From the NCBI GenBank assembly GCA_964549595.1, contig CAZJWK010000007.1:1-59997 (forward strand): a DNA stretch of 59,997 nucleotides, given 5' to 3'. Both the position numbers and the translations under genes were made by a program. The notes below the pieces were generated by a model. The model saw nothing but the letters and a program-made list of their open reading frames with translations, was not told the DNA's origin and did no database searches. Positions 51,517 through 59,997 of the stretch are shown piece after piece. The stretch's first letter is position 1; each line of letters begins with the position of its first letter. This DNA comes from CAZQQN01 sp964549595. GTDB taxonomy: Bacteria > Bacteroidota > Bacteroidia > CAILMK01 > CAYYUA01.

Positions 51517-53133
51517 TTACGGTTCTTGATATACAGGGTTCTCTTTTTCATGAAAGTTATCCGGATTAGATTTCATCATGTCGTCATGGTAATCTTCCGG
51601 GTAAGGAGGCTTCAATAAGCAATTTTCAGGAATATAAGGAAATAATTCATCCATTCTTTTTACAGATTCAGCGCCCACACGGCGTTCTATAAAAGTACGG
51701 TTGAGTTCTTCCAAGCTTCCTATTCCCGCACTGCTCATTAACTCCTTAATGGTTTTAATGGTATCTTTGTGGTAATTAGCCAATCTTTCCTTTTTATCAC
51801 TAACCACCAACCCCCTTTTCAATTGCGGGTCATGGGTAGTAACACCAGTAGGACAAGAGTTGTTATGGCACCTCAAGGCTTGGATACACCCTATGGCCAT
51901 CATCATGGCGCGGGCACTGTAAACAGCATCTGCACCGAATGCGATGAAGCGAACAATGTCGAAACCGGTCACAATTTTTCCTGCTGCGATCAAGCTAATT
52001 TCATCTTTTAAACCAAAGCCAAGCAAAGCATTGTAAGCAAAGCTAACTGCCTCATTAGCCGGCATACCGACCCAGTTACTAAATTCTACCGGAGCGGCAC
52101 CGGTTCCTCCTTCAGCACCATCAATGGCGATAAAATCAGGTTTTATACCCGTTTCTACTATGGCCTTACATATTGCCAGGAATTCGCTTTTTCGTCCGAT
52201 GCAAAGCTTGAAACCAACCGGTTTCCCATTGGAACATTCCCTCAGATTTTGTATAAATTCCATCAAGCCTCTTGGCGTATTAAAGGCGGTATGATAGGGT
52301 GGAGAAAAGATATCACAGAAAGGTTCTACCTCCCGGGCTTTGGCAATTTCCTCATTGTTTTTCTTAGCCGGTAGGATACCGCCTTGGCCGGGTTTGGCAC
52401 CCTGAGATAGCTTAATTTCTATCATTTTTACTTCAGGACGCTGGGCATTTTTACGAAATCCTTCTTCACTGAATCCCCCATCTTCCCCGCGGCACCCGAA
52501 ATAGCCTGTGCCTATTTGCCAGATCAAATCCCCACCATAATAAAGGTGATGATCACTAATGCCACCTTCACCGGTATTTTGCGCAAAATTTCCTTTTTTA
52601 GCACCACCGTTCATGGCCTGGACCGCCCGGTCACTCAATGCCCCGAAACTCATGGCAGAAATGTTAATGATGCTGGCATTGTAGGGCTGTTCACATTGGG
52701 GTCCTCCGATATTCACCCTTAAATCTTCTTTAGGAGGTTCCTGGGGAAGTGCAGAGTGTAAAAGCCAATCATAACCCGGTTTGTCATAATCAAGTTTGGT
52801 TCCGAAAGGTTCTTTGTCCAAGACCCCCTTGGCCCTTTGATAAATGATGGAACGATTAATGCGGTTAAATGGTCTTCCGTCAATATCCGATTCTACAAAA
52901 TACTGGTTGATCTCAGGCCGAATCCCTTCGAAAATATAACGAAAGTGGCCTAAAAGCGGAAAATTTCTCAGAATGGTATGTTTTTTCTGGAAGGTGTCAT
53001 AAATCGACAGTAACAACAAAGGCCCGACTAAAACAAAAACCCATAGTACATTCGGGAAAAAATAGCCAAGCACTAACAAACCAACTATCACGATAGCGTT
53101 GAGTATAAAAAACCCCCTTATATGAAAAGGCAT
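51517..53133 (-). CDS. Membrane-anchored FMN-binding glutamate-synthase-like protein
   Basis: A 538-residue protein. Two hydrophobic N-terminal helices (about 7-24 and 28-44) anchor it, and the rest is the FMN and iron-sulfur half of glutamate synthase: NISAMSFGALSDRAVQAMNGG, the KPGQGGILPA phosphate-binding stretch, IDGAEGGTGAAPVEFSNWVG, and a 3Fe-4S cysteine group in CIQALRCHNNSCPTGVTT. It lacks the glutaminase domain of true GltB, so it probably performs a different amidation or oxidoreduction. No partner gene is adjacent. Family common but functionally unassigned. Confidence 0.85.
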   Translation of the reverse strand: MPFHIRGFFILNAIVIVGLLVLGYFFPNVLWVFVLVGPLLLLSIYDTFQKKHTILRNFPLLGHFRYIFEGIRPEINQYFVESDIDGRPFNRINRSIIYQRAKGVLDKEPFGTKLDYDKPGYDWLLHSALPQEPPKEDLRVNIGGPQCEQPYNASIINISAMSFGALSDRAVQAMNGGAKKGNFAQNTGEGGISDHHLYYGGDLIWQIGTGYFGCRGEDGGFSEEGFRKNAQRPEVKMIEIKLSQGAKPGQGGILPAKKNNEEIAKAREVEPFCDIFSPPYHTAFNTPRGLMEFIQNLRECSNGKPVGFKLCIGRKSEFLAICKAIVETGIKPDFIAIDGAEGGTGAAPVEFSNWVGMPANEAVSFAYNALLGFGLKDEISLIAAGKIVTGFDIVRFIAFGADAVYSARAMMMAIGCIQALRCHNNSCPTGVTTHDPQLKRGLVVSDKKERLANYHKDTIKTIKELMSSAGIGSLEELNRTFIERRVGAESVKRMDELFPYIPENCLLKPPYPEDYHDDMMKSNPDNFHEKENPVYQEP

Positions 53134-53311
53134 TGCTCAGCGAGTTTTTGTGATTTAAGATCCAATAACAAAAATAACCATTTTTAAGGTTATGATAGCC
53201 CTTAAAAAGAATTTAAAACTTTCTGAACTTGTTCTTTCCCGTGAAGCATCGAAAATACTACTAAATTGATTGGTATCGTTTGAAAGGAATTTCTTTGGAT
53301 TTCTAAAATGC

Positions 53312-53319
53312 TAACTTTG
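53312..53319 (+). promoter_or_regulatory. Promoter-like -7 box for the cystathionine beta-synthase gene
   Basis: TAACTTTG matches TAnnTTTG and ends 36 bases before the ATG at 53356, a normal leader length. Confidence 0.4.
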
Positions 53320-53355
53320 TGCAATTTAAAATAATAAAGGTCGCTTAAACAAGAA

Positions 53356-54723
53356 ATGTACTACAATAATGTCTTAGAATTAATAGGTGGCACTCCTTTG
53401 GTGAAGTTGAACAAAATTGCTGACGGTACAGCAGCCACTGTTCTTGTTAAAATAGAATCCGATAACCCCGGTAATTCTGTGAAAGATCGCATTGCTGTTC
53501 GCATGATCGAAGAGGCTGAAAAAAATGGGGATCTAAAACCGGGGGGTACCATTATTGAAGGGACTTCCGGCAATACGGGTATGGGGTTAGCTATAGCGGC
53601 CATTGTAAAGGGTTATAAATGCATTTGTACTGTAGCGGACAAACAATCCAAAGAAAAAATCAACCTATTAAAAGCGGTAGGGGCCGAGGTTATTGTTTGT
53701 CCTTCTGCCGTTCCTCCTGAGGACCCGAAATCTTATTACTCAGTGGCTAGTAAGCTGAATGAAGTGATACCCAATTCCTTTTACCCGAACCAGTACGATA
53801 ACCTTTCCAATACGGAAGCCCATTATGAAATGACAGGGCCGGAAATCTGGGAACAAACAGAAGGCCAGATCACCCATTTTATTTGCGGTGTGGGAACCGG
53901 AGGTACCATCAGTGGCGTGGGAAGGTATCTTAAAGAAAAAAATCCCAATATTAAGGTCTGGGGTATTGATCCGATGGGTTCAGTCTTTAAGGCTTACCAT
54001 GAAACCGGGGAATTTGACCTTAACGCGGTTTATCCTTACTTGACGGAGGGAATTGGTGAGGATATTATTCCTTCCAACGTGGATTTTTCGATTATTGATC
54101 ACTTTGAAAAAGTATCCGATAAAGATGGTTATCTGATGACTCGAAGACTCGCAAAGGAAGAGGGGATTTTAGCCGGGAATTCTTGTGGTTCTGCGGTAGC
54201 GGGCTTCTACCAGCTTCAACAATATCTGAGTAAAGATGACCTTGCTGTTATTTTATTGCCGGACCATGCCACAAGATACCTCGGAAAAGCGTTTAATGAT
54301 GAATGGATGCGTGAAAGAGGTTTCCTGGAAACAGGTGCGATTGCCGCAAGGGATATTGTAAAAACTAAAAGGGATGGTGACCTTATAACCCTCGAAAAAT
54401 CTCACCCGGTATCCGAAGCCATACAGGTAATGAAGGATAATGACATTGCCCAACTTCCAATAGTGGACGAAACCGGGGGAATTGTAGGGGCCATTACTGA
54501 AAACCTTATCTACACCAAATTACTGGACAATCCGGATTGTAAACACCTTTCCGTGGAAAATATCATGGGAGATCCATTTCCTGAATTGGATAGTACAGCC
54601 ACCTATAACCAGGTTTCGGCTTTACTGGATACAGAAAATAATGCGGTAATAATCAATAATAGAGATGGTTCCCGGAACATTATTACCAAGTATGACGTGC
54701 TTCAGGCCTTAACCGACAACTAA
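53356..54723 (+). CDS. Cystathionine beta-synthase-type PLP enzyme with CBS domains
   Basis: A 455-residue enzyme. Residues 1 to about 320 are a fold-type II PLP domain: cofactor lysine K43 in NPGNSVKDR, substrate loop EGTSGNTGMGLA, and phosphate loop CGVGTGGTISG. Residues about 340-455 are two CBS domains (DNDIAQLPIVDE, then a degenerate second copy), which in other members bind adenosyl ligands. It condenses serine and homocysteine, or makes cysteine from O-acetylserine. The domain set favours the first; no heme region is present. Confidence 0.9.
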   Translation: MYYNNVLELIGGTPLVKLNKIADGTAATVLVKIESDNPGNSVKDRIAVRMIEEAEKNGDLKPGGTIIEGTSGNTGMGLAIAAIVKGYKCICTVADKQSKEKINLLKAVGAEVIVCPSAVPPEDPKSYYSVASKLNEVIPNSFYPNQYDNLSNTEAHYEMTGPEIWEQTEGQITHFICGVGTGGTISGVGRYLKEKNPNIKVWGIDPMGSVFKAYHETGEFDLNAVYPYLTEGIGEDIIPSNVDFSIIDHFEKVSDKDGYLMTRRLAKEEGILAGNSCGSAVAGFYQLQQYLSKDDLAVILLPDHATRYLGKAFNDEWMRERGFLETGAIAARDIVKTKRDGDLITLEKSHPVSEAIQVMKDNDIAQLPIVDETGGIVGAITENLIYTKLLDNPDCKHLSVENIMGDPFPELDSTATYNQVSALLDTENNAVIINNRDGSRNIITKYDVLQALTDN

Positions 54724-54748
54724 AAAAGAGCATTAAATTAAACCAGCA

Positions 54749-55558
54749 ATGACCTTTCAGGACCAGTTAGGCTTCAATGTTGAGCTAAAAAATTTTCCAC
54801 CAAAGCGAATTGTTTCCCTTGTACCCTCTCAAACAGAGTTATTGTTCGACTTAGGCCTTGATGAAGAGGTGGTGGGGCTTACTTATTTTTGTGTTCATCC
54901 CAAAGAAAAGTTCAAGGAAAAAACCAAAATTGGCGGTACAAAGCAGGTAAAAAAAGAAATTGTTAATGGCCTGGAACCTGATTTAATTATTGCTAATAAA
55001 GAAGAAAATGAAAAAGATCAGGTGGAAGCATTGAAAGAAAATTATCCGGTTTGGGTAAGTGATGTATTTGATCTGGATAGTGCATTGGAAATGATTAAAT
55101 CTATCGGAGAATTGGTTGGCAAAAAGGAAGCCGGAGCAAAAATGGTTAATCAAATTGGCTACGGTTTTAAGGATTTACCCTCCATTGAACCCAAAGAAAC
55201 TTTGTATTTAATCTGGCGAAACCCTTATATGACTGTGGGTGGAGACACTTTTATCCACTATATGCTAAACCGGATTGGATTGAAAAACCTGCTTCAGGAT
55301 TTTAATCGCTACCCGGAAATAGGAAAAGAAAAAATTCGTGAATTAGATCCCCAACTTATTCTCCTTTCCTCGGAACCTTATCCTTTTAAGGAAAAGCACA
55401 AAGCGGAATTAAATGCCGTTGTGCCTGATTCGGAAATTCAATTGGTTGATGGCTCCATGTTTTCCTGGTATGGAAGCCGGATGTTAAAGGCCGTAGCATA
55501 TTTTCAGGAATGGGTTAAAAACTTTAAGGAACCTGCAAATTCCAACCGCCCCGCTTAA
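54749..55558 (+). CDS. Periplasmic-binding-protein fold protein without signal peptide (BtuF-like)
   Basis: A 269-residue protein of the helical-backbone metal/cobalamin receptor family: RIVSLVPSQTELLFDLGLD at about 23-41, a long central helix, and SMFSWYGSRMLKAVAYFQ at the end. Unlike true uptake binding proteins it has no signal peptide and begins MTFQDQLGFNVEL. It may act in the cytoplasm, or the protein may have been recruited for another role. It lies 25 bases after the cystathionine beta-synthase gene and is probably co-transcribed. It converges with gdh. Confidence 0.8.
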   Translation: MTFQDQLGFNVELKNFPPKRIVSLVPSQTELLFDLGLDEEVVGLTYFCVHPKEKFKEKTKIGGTKQVKKEIVNGLEPDLIIANKEENEKDQVEALKENYPVWVSDVFDLDSALEMIKSIGELVGKKEAGAKMVNQIGYGFKDLPSIEPKETLYLIWRNPYMTVGGDTFIHYMLNRIGLKNLLQDFNRYPEIGKEKIRELDPQLILLSSEPYPFKEKHKAELNAVVPDSEIQLVDGSMFSWYGSRMLKAVAYFQEWVKNFKEPANSNRPA

Positions 55559-55590
55559 ATCCGCTTTGTTAACTCTCGGGCGACAAGGTT

Positions 55591-57012
55591 TTAAGGGAAT
55601 ACCCCTAAAGATTCATAACTGGTCACCACTTTATTAATGCCACTGATAAAGGAAGCCATCCTCAGATCTGGTATAGCAGGGTTTTGTTTCTTGATTTCCC
55701 GGATTTCGTTGAAAGCAAAAACCATGGTTTCTTCCAGGCCAGAGCGGACCAGATCAATTTCCTCACCTCCGTGAATCAAAAGCTTTCTTTGTTCATCCGG
55801 AATATTCGTATTGGTTGCTCGCTCAATGGCTTGAACGAGTCTGCGATTATTGCCTTCTTCCAGACGTTTGCCCATTCGCCCGAACCTCACGTGTGAAAGG
55901 TTTTTTAGCCACTCAAAGTACGATACCGTAACACCACCGGCATTCAAGTACAGATCTGGTATTAGCATGATATCTCGCTTATTAAGGATGTCCTCAGCTT
56001 CTTTGGTGACAGGGCCGTTTGCGGCCTCAGCAATGATTTTTGCTTTTACCCGCGGAGCATTTTCACTGGTTATTTGGTTTTCAAGGGCTGCGGGAATCAG
56101 GATATCACATTCCATTTCGAGGGCTTCCCCTGAGCCTTCCATATTTTTGGCACCGGAGTAATCCAAGATGGAGAGGTTTTCTTCCCAGTGTTTTTTGACG
56201 TTTTCCACGTCTACACCTTTTTCGGAATAAATGGCTCCTTCTCTTTCTGCTATGGCAATAATTATCGCGCCGGCGTCCTGGCAGAATTTAGCAGCATGAA
56301 AACCCACATTACCCAACCCTTGTACAATGATTCGCTTTCCTTCCAAACCCGTATTGAGGTTCAGGGTTTTCATGTCTTCCTGGTGAGAAACCGCTTCCCG
56401 GATACCATAGTATGCGCCTAACCCTGTGGCTTCTATTCGTCCGCGAATTCCTCCCTGACCAACTGGTTTACCGGTAACGCATGCTAAAACATTAGGATCA
56501 TCGGAATTAAAAGCCATGTTGGTGTCGGTGATCCAGGCCATCTGCTGACTTCCAGAACCATAATCAGGGGCCGGCACATCATTACCCGGGCCGATCATTT
56601 TTTTCTTGATTAATTCGGTAGTATAACGCCTGGTTACAGACTCCAGTTGTTTTTGGGTATAATGTTTCGGGTTGATCCTAATGCCTCCCTTTGCCCCGCC
56701 AAAGGGCACATCCACAATCGCGCACTTAAAAGTCATTAAAGTTGCTAAGGCTTTTACCTCATCTTCGTCTACACTTTCGGAAAAACGAATACCTCCTTTC
56801 GTAGGCGTTTTATGATGACTGTGCTGAATTCTTAAACCTTCAAAAGTGGTGACATTTTCATTGATTTTTATGGGAAAGCGAACTTTATAGACGCTGTTAC
56901 AATGCTTGATTTGTTCGAGAAGACCCGGATCGTGGTTGGTATAAGAAATGGCTTTGCTGTAATACCGATGGACATCGGTCAATAGCTTTGAACCATTCTG
57001 AGATTTTGCCAT
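55591..57012 (-). CDS. Glu/Leu/Phe/Val dehydrogenase
   Basis: A 473-residue amino-acid dehydrogenase. Substrate residues sit in GGIRFSESVDEDEVKALA and in GGAKGGIRINP with the catalytic lysine; the catalytic aspartate is in PAPDYGSGSQQMAW; the nucleotide fold begins IIVQGLGNVGFHAAKF. By length and wording it is a glutamate dehydrogenase-type enzyme interconverting glutamate and 2-oxoglutarate plus ammonia; the cofactor is not determined. It is transcribed alone from about 57013 and above; a structured element lies upstream at 57131-57243. Confidence 0.93.
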   Translation of the reverse strand: MAKSQNGSKLLTDVHRYYSKAISYTNHDPGLLEQIKHCNSVYKVRFPIKINENVTTFEGLRIQHSHHKTPTKGGIRFSESVDEDEVKALATLMTFKCAIVDVPFGGAKGGIRINPKHYTQKQLESVTRRYTTELIKKKMIGPGNDVPAPDYGSGSQQMAWITDTNMAFNSDDPNVLACVTGKPVGQGGIRGRIEATGLGAYYGIREAVSHQEDMKTLNLNTGLEGKRIIVQGLGNVGFHAAKFCQDAGAIIIAIAEREGAIYSEKGVDVENVKKHWEENLSILDYSGAKNMEGSGEALEMECDILIPAALENQITSENAPRVKAKIIAEAANGPVTKEAEDILNKRDIMLIPDLYLNAGGVTVSYFEWLKNLSHVRFGRMGKRLEEGNNRRLVQAIERATNTNIPDEQRKLLIHGGEEIDLVRSGLEETMVFAFNEIREIKKQNPAIPDLRMASFISGINKVVTSYESLGVFP

Positions 57013-57130
57013 AATTAATATTTGGTTTTTATCATTAAAAGTTAAAAAGCCTGTTGAGTATCAGCTTTATGATAAGCGATGTCAAAGGTAAGGCGGTTAA
57101 TTGTGATAGAAAAAATTTAAGCCGTTCAAT

Positions 57131-57243
57131 TGGTCAAAGTTTTATCCATAAAGCATTAGGAAAAGCAGACTGATGGTCTGGAAGGTGAATTGCCCTAACA
57201 AGTATCTCGTTACCAAGTTTTAAACGAGCCAAAACTTTGACCA
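57131..57243 (-). other. Foldable element upstream of gdh
   Basis: TGGTCAAAGTTTT (57131-57143) and its perfect reverse complement AAAACTTTGACCA (57231-57243) could form an outer stem. Inside are two more stems: CAGAC/GTCTG at 57166-57180, and CTCGTT (57206-57211) with AACGAG (57223-57228). Together they form a three-way junction on either strand. It sits in the presumed gdh leader, 119-231 bases before its start, and ends 44 bases past hflX. On the minus strand it also reads as a 36-codon ORF (57244 to 57134), so coding is an alternative. A short inverted-repeat element is another. Confidence 0.45.
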
Positions 57244-57286
57244 TTTCTGAGGCAATAGTGTGCTATTGATTGGCTAAAAATTATGC

Positions 57287-58477
57287 CTAATCTTTTATTC
57301 TCATAGGATCGTAAGGGTAATGGGTTTCATAGGTTTCCCGGACAAGAGCAATTAGCTTTTCCTTTAAGGCATCCAAATTTTCATTATTCAGAGCAGATAC
57401 GAAAACCGCGTTATGATTACTCTTAGCCATCCAGCTTTCTTTAAGGGAGTAAAAGTTGTTGATTTCAGCCTGCCTTTGTCCGTTTACAGATGTTTCCGAT
57501 GTGATCTGATCCACTTTATTGAAAACAGTTATAATGGGTTTCCCCACCGCATCAATTTCCTCAAGGGTCCGGTTCACTACTTCTATTTGTTGCTCAAAAT
57601 TTTCGTTGGACAAATCCACTACGTGGACTAAAATATCAGCTTCCCGGACTTCATCAAGTGTGGATTTAAAGCTCTCTACCAATTTGTGCGGAAGTTTCCT
57701 GATAAAACCAACGGTATCTGAAATTAAAAAAGGGATATTATCGAGGACCATTTTCCTGACCGTGGTGTCGAGTGTTGCAAAAAGCTGATCCTCTGCTTTT
57801 ATCTCGGATTGACTCAGTTTATTCAATAAAGTGGATTTGCCGCTATTGGTATAGCCTACCAATGCCACCCTTGCTTTTTGATCCCTGTTTTTGCGTTGCG
57901 TGGCGTTTTGCTTGTCGATTTTTTCCAGTTTCTCTTCCAGTTGTTTAATCTTTTTATGGATCAACCTTCTGTCCGTTTCAATTTCCTTCTCTCCGGGACC
58001 CCTGGTGCCTATACCTCCTTGCTGACGAGAGTGGTGGGTCCACATGCGTGTTAATCTCGGCAGAATATATTGAAATTGGGCCAGTTCGACCTGGGTCTTG
58101 GCCTGAGAAGTTTTGGCCCTTTTGGAAAATATATCCAGGATCAGATTGGCCCTGTCCAGCACTTTGCAATCAAGGATGTTTTCAATATTCTTAAATTGAG
58201 AAGGAGAGAGTTCATCATCGAAAATGACAAGCTTGATTCCCTTTTCATCTAAATAATCCTTAATCTCTTCTAATTTGCCTTGCCCGATCAGGGTTTTAGG
58301 ATTAGGCTTGAATATTTTTTGCTGAAATGTTTTAACGGTTTTGGCGCCTGCCGTGGAGGTAAGTAATGCCAGTTCCTCTAAGTGCTCCCGGGCCAGTTTT
58401 TTAGGCTCCTTACCGTCTACTATACCTACTAAAACCGCATTTTCTTGTTTAACTGATTGATCTACGAAATCTTTCAT
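57287..58477 (-). CDS. hflX: GTPase HflX
   Basis: A 396-residue ribosome-splitting GTPase. The N-terminal helical domain contains RGPGEKEIETDRRLI with the QQGGIGTRGPGE loop; the G domain has Walker A GYTNSGKSTLLNKL, G3 DTVGFIRKLPH, G4 NKVD and a G5 SALN. It rescues stalled ribosomes under stress. It is transcribed toward gdh but separated by about 270 bases, and lies back-to-back with rsgA, another ribosome GTPase. Confidence 0.97.
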   Translation of the reverse strand: MKDFVDQSVKQENAVLVGIVDGKEPKKLAREHLEELALLTSTAGAKTVKTFQQKIFKPNPKTLIGQGKLEEIKDYLDEKGIKLVIFDDELSPSQFKNIENILDCKVLDRANLILDIFSKRAKTSQAKTQVELAQFQYILPRLTRMWTHHSRQQGGIGTRGPGEKEIETDRRLIHKKIKQLEEKLEKIDKQNATQRKNRDQKARVALVGYTNSGKSTLLNKLSQSEIKAEDQLFATLDTTVRKMVLDNIPFLISDTVGFIRKLPHKLVESFKSTLDEVREADILVHVVDLSNENFEQQIEVVNRTLEEIDAVGKPIITVFNKVDQITSETSVNGQRQAEINNFYSLKESWMAKSNHNAVFVSALNNENLDALKEKLIALVRETYETHYPYDPMRIKD

Positions 58478-58929
58478 GCAATGTTGGCTAACTCCTTTTC
58501 TTTTTCATCGAAATTAATAAATGGCTATCTATTTCAATTATACAAAAAATCAAAGTATTTGGTTTTGGGTGTCTTAGCATAAGCACCGATAATCCTTATT
58601 GTATCCGGAGTTTCCTTAAAAAGTATCCTCGGCTAATTGTATAATTTGCACTGGCAGGGATTCTGTAGGCCAAAAAGGTGCAATCCCGCTTTTTTCAGAA
58701 TTTCAGGAAATTTCTTCAAAAAATTAGGTGTGCCACAAGTTTCTTTATTCCATTGGTTACTTCTTGCCTTGATAATCGTGGTACACCTGAGTAAACTGAC
58801 CAGCCAAAACTACCACCAAAAGAAAATTTCCAGCCATCCTCGAATTTCGACTAAATTTTGGGGAAACTCCAGTTATTGTATGGACCCTTTTGCTTTCCTT
58901 TGCCGTTAAAAACCATTAAAAAAAGCGTT
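58478..58929. other. Divergent intergenic region between hflX and rsgA
   Basis: About 450 bases with promoters expected on both strands. TATAATTTG at about 58637 resembles a TAnnTTTG box with one extra base. A 90-codon plus-strand ORF from 58637 overlaps rsgA and reads poorly, so I do not call it. Nothing else supported. Confidence 0.4.
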
Positions 58930-59859
58930 TTGACGGCAAAAACCAAAAGTGGTCTCGTGATTAGCACTACCGGGACTTGGAACTTGGTTTATGGAATGGA
59001 TTCGATTTACTATGAATGTGGGGTAAGGGGTAAATTCAGGATCAATGAGGGACTAAATGCCACAAATCCTGTGGCTGTTGGAGACAAAGTATATTTTGAA
59101 TTAAAACCGAATGGCCAACGGGGAGTGATTTATGCCATTGAAGAAAGGGATAATTTCTTAATTCGCCAAAGCCCGAAAAAACCTTCCAAGGTACATGTAC
59201 TGGCGGCCAATATAGATTTGGCCATAATGGTTTTCACCATAGATTTTCCAAGGGTTAAACCAGGTTTTCTTGATCGTTTCCTGGTTACGGCTGATGCCTA
59301 CGATATCACTCCGGCAATTGTCATCAATAAAAACGATGCCTATTCCGGAAAATTAAAAGAAAAGCGGGATGCGTTAATAGCCCTTTACAAAAACCTGGGT
59401 TACGAAGTGTATTTAATTTCAGCCGCTGACAAAAAGGGTTTATCAGCACTTAGAGATCGAATGGAGGCGAAAAAGACTTTAGTAACCGGTCCTTCGGGAG
59501 TCGGAAAAAGTACCTTGCTCAATGCCTTGTATGGTTTGCGCATCAAAACAGCCCCCATATCCAAAGCCACCAGTAAAGGGAAACACATTACCACGTTTCC
59601 CCGTATGTATCCCCTGCCTAAGAATACCTTTGTGATTGATACACCTGGCATTAAGGAGTTTGGATTGGTAGGGTTCGAACTTTATGAGATCAGCCATTTC
59701 TTCCCCGAAATGGTAAATTACCTGGATGATTGTAAATTCAGCAATTGCCTGCACCTGAATGAGCCCGAATGCGCAGTGAAAAAAGCTTTGGCCAATGGTG
59801 AAATCCAGGAGGAGCGTTATGAACGGTACAAGCGTTTATTGGAAAGCTTGAGTGAATAA
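58930..59859 (+). CDS. rsgA: Ribosome small-subunit GTPase A
   Basis: A circularly permuted GTPase of about 309 residues that matures the 30S subunit. An OB-fold domain (GLVISTTGTWNLVYG) comes first, then G4 NKND, G1 GPSGVGKSTLLNAL, G3 DTPGIKEFGL, and a zinc group CKFSNCLHLNEPEC. Starts are uncertain: the frame is open to a TTG at 58858, but the first 24 residues there look unlike the family. I favour the TTG at 58930; a GTG at 58957 is also possible. No ATG is in the right place. The gene ends 138 bases before the window end. Confidence 0.93.
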   Translation: MTAKTKSGLVISTTGTWNLVYGMDSIYYECGVRGKFRINEGLNATNPVAVGDKVYFELKPNGQRGVIYAIEERDNFLIRQSPKKPSKVHVLAANIDLAIMVFTIDFPRVKPGFLDRFLVTADAYDITPAIVINKNDAYSGKLKEKRDALIALYKNLGYEVYLISAADKKGLSALRDRMEAKKTLVTGPSGVGKSTLLNALYGLRIKTAPISKATSKGKHITTFPRMYPLPKNTFVIDTPGIKEFGLVGFELYEISHFFPEMVNYLDDCKFSNCLHLNEPECAVKKALANGEIQEERYERYKRLLESLSE

Positions 59860-59997
59860 ATTATGAACAATTTTACCCATATCCTTTATTTTCGGAGGTT
59901 TTTATAACCTTCACTAAAGAAAATGGTAATCAATTTTCTAACTTTTTTGGTTCTACAATGAATTTTATGGAAATGTTTTTGAGAAGTTTTGATCTAA

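Noticed and set aside
58637..58909. A 90-codon plus-strand ORF between hflX and rsgA
   Set aside because: It overlaps the start region of rsgA in another frame and looks like non-coding DNA.
1..59997. tRNA, rRNA or CRISPR arrays
   Set aside because: I found no cloverleaf-like T-arm context in intergenic DNA, no rRNA stretches and no regularly spaced short direct repeats.

Overview
The window looks like a chromosomal segment of a Bacteroidota bacterium, most likely of the Cytophagales type; this is my reading of gene content, since no rRNA lies in the window. The evidence is two large secreted proteins with type IX secretion (T9SS) sorting domains (type A at 16179-19685, type B at 34585-39750), a BatA-type von Willebrand protein, DUF4199, many lipoproteins, few Shine-Dalgarno sites, and several TAnnTTTG boxes of the Bacteroidota sigma factor. 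A run of ten N at 42962-42971 shows a draft or scaffolded assembly. I see no phage, plasmid, CRISPR array, tRNA or rRNA, and no intact transposase.

Layout. 1-5800: a degenerate repeat copy, a DUF456 membrane protein overlapping a PLP enzyme, an azurin-like copper lipoprotein, a HAD phosphatase and a TPR protein. 6379-12336: a tetrapyrrole operon with a HemA-HemC fusion, HemD, HemQ and HemL, ending in a glutaminyl-cyclase-like M28 lipoprotein. 12356-14567: two sugar transferases (GT4, GT9). 15056-15505: rpiB, followed by a decayed ORF. 16179-19685: T9SS type A surface protein. 19692-24594: a minus-strand block with GT2, DUF4199, a dihydroorotase homologue lacking catalytic residues, and a BatA/vWA protein. 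24725-27578: two envelope lipoproteins. 27674-28568: a small conserved-looking protein with FtsE. 28584-34290: two GT4 enzymes, RecQ and SerS. 34585-39750: a 1721-residue T9SS type B protein. 39883-41510: a charged protein, a free-standing B12-binding domain and a crotonase. 41617-44036: PAP2 phosphatase and an ArnT-like transferase cut by the gap. 44104-45310: an orphan T9SS tail-like ORF and two tandem mobile-repeat copies. 45430-59859: mostly housekeeping genes: M42 peptidase, a YtxH/holin-like envelope cassette, PheS, hydroxyacyl-CoA dehydrogenase, a DUF2007 protein, an FMN glutamate-synthase-like protein, cystathionine beta-synthase, a periplasmic-binding-fold protein, glutamate dehydrogenase, HflX and RsgA.

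How the genes work together. The heme operon carries the first two steps from glutamyl-tRNA (HemA part, HemL), the tetrapyrrole-forming steps (HemC part, HemD) and the last step of the coproporphyrin branch (HemQ). HemB, HemE, the oxidase and the ferrochelatase must be elsewhere. The scattered glycosyltransferases, PAP2 and ArnT-like proteins suggest cell-surface glycan synthesis, matching the T9SS surface proteins. The B12 domain, crotonase and hydroxyacyl-CoA dehydrogenase fit acyl-CoA metabolism.

The least explained parts are non-coding: a terminal-inverted-repeat element family (45-646, 44600-45127, 45134-45310), a second hairpin repeat family (about 2905-2965 and 14826-14880), a three-hairpin cluster at 6033-6190, and a 113-base foldable element upstream of glutamate dehydrogenase.
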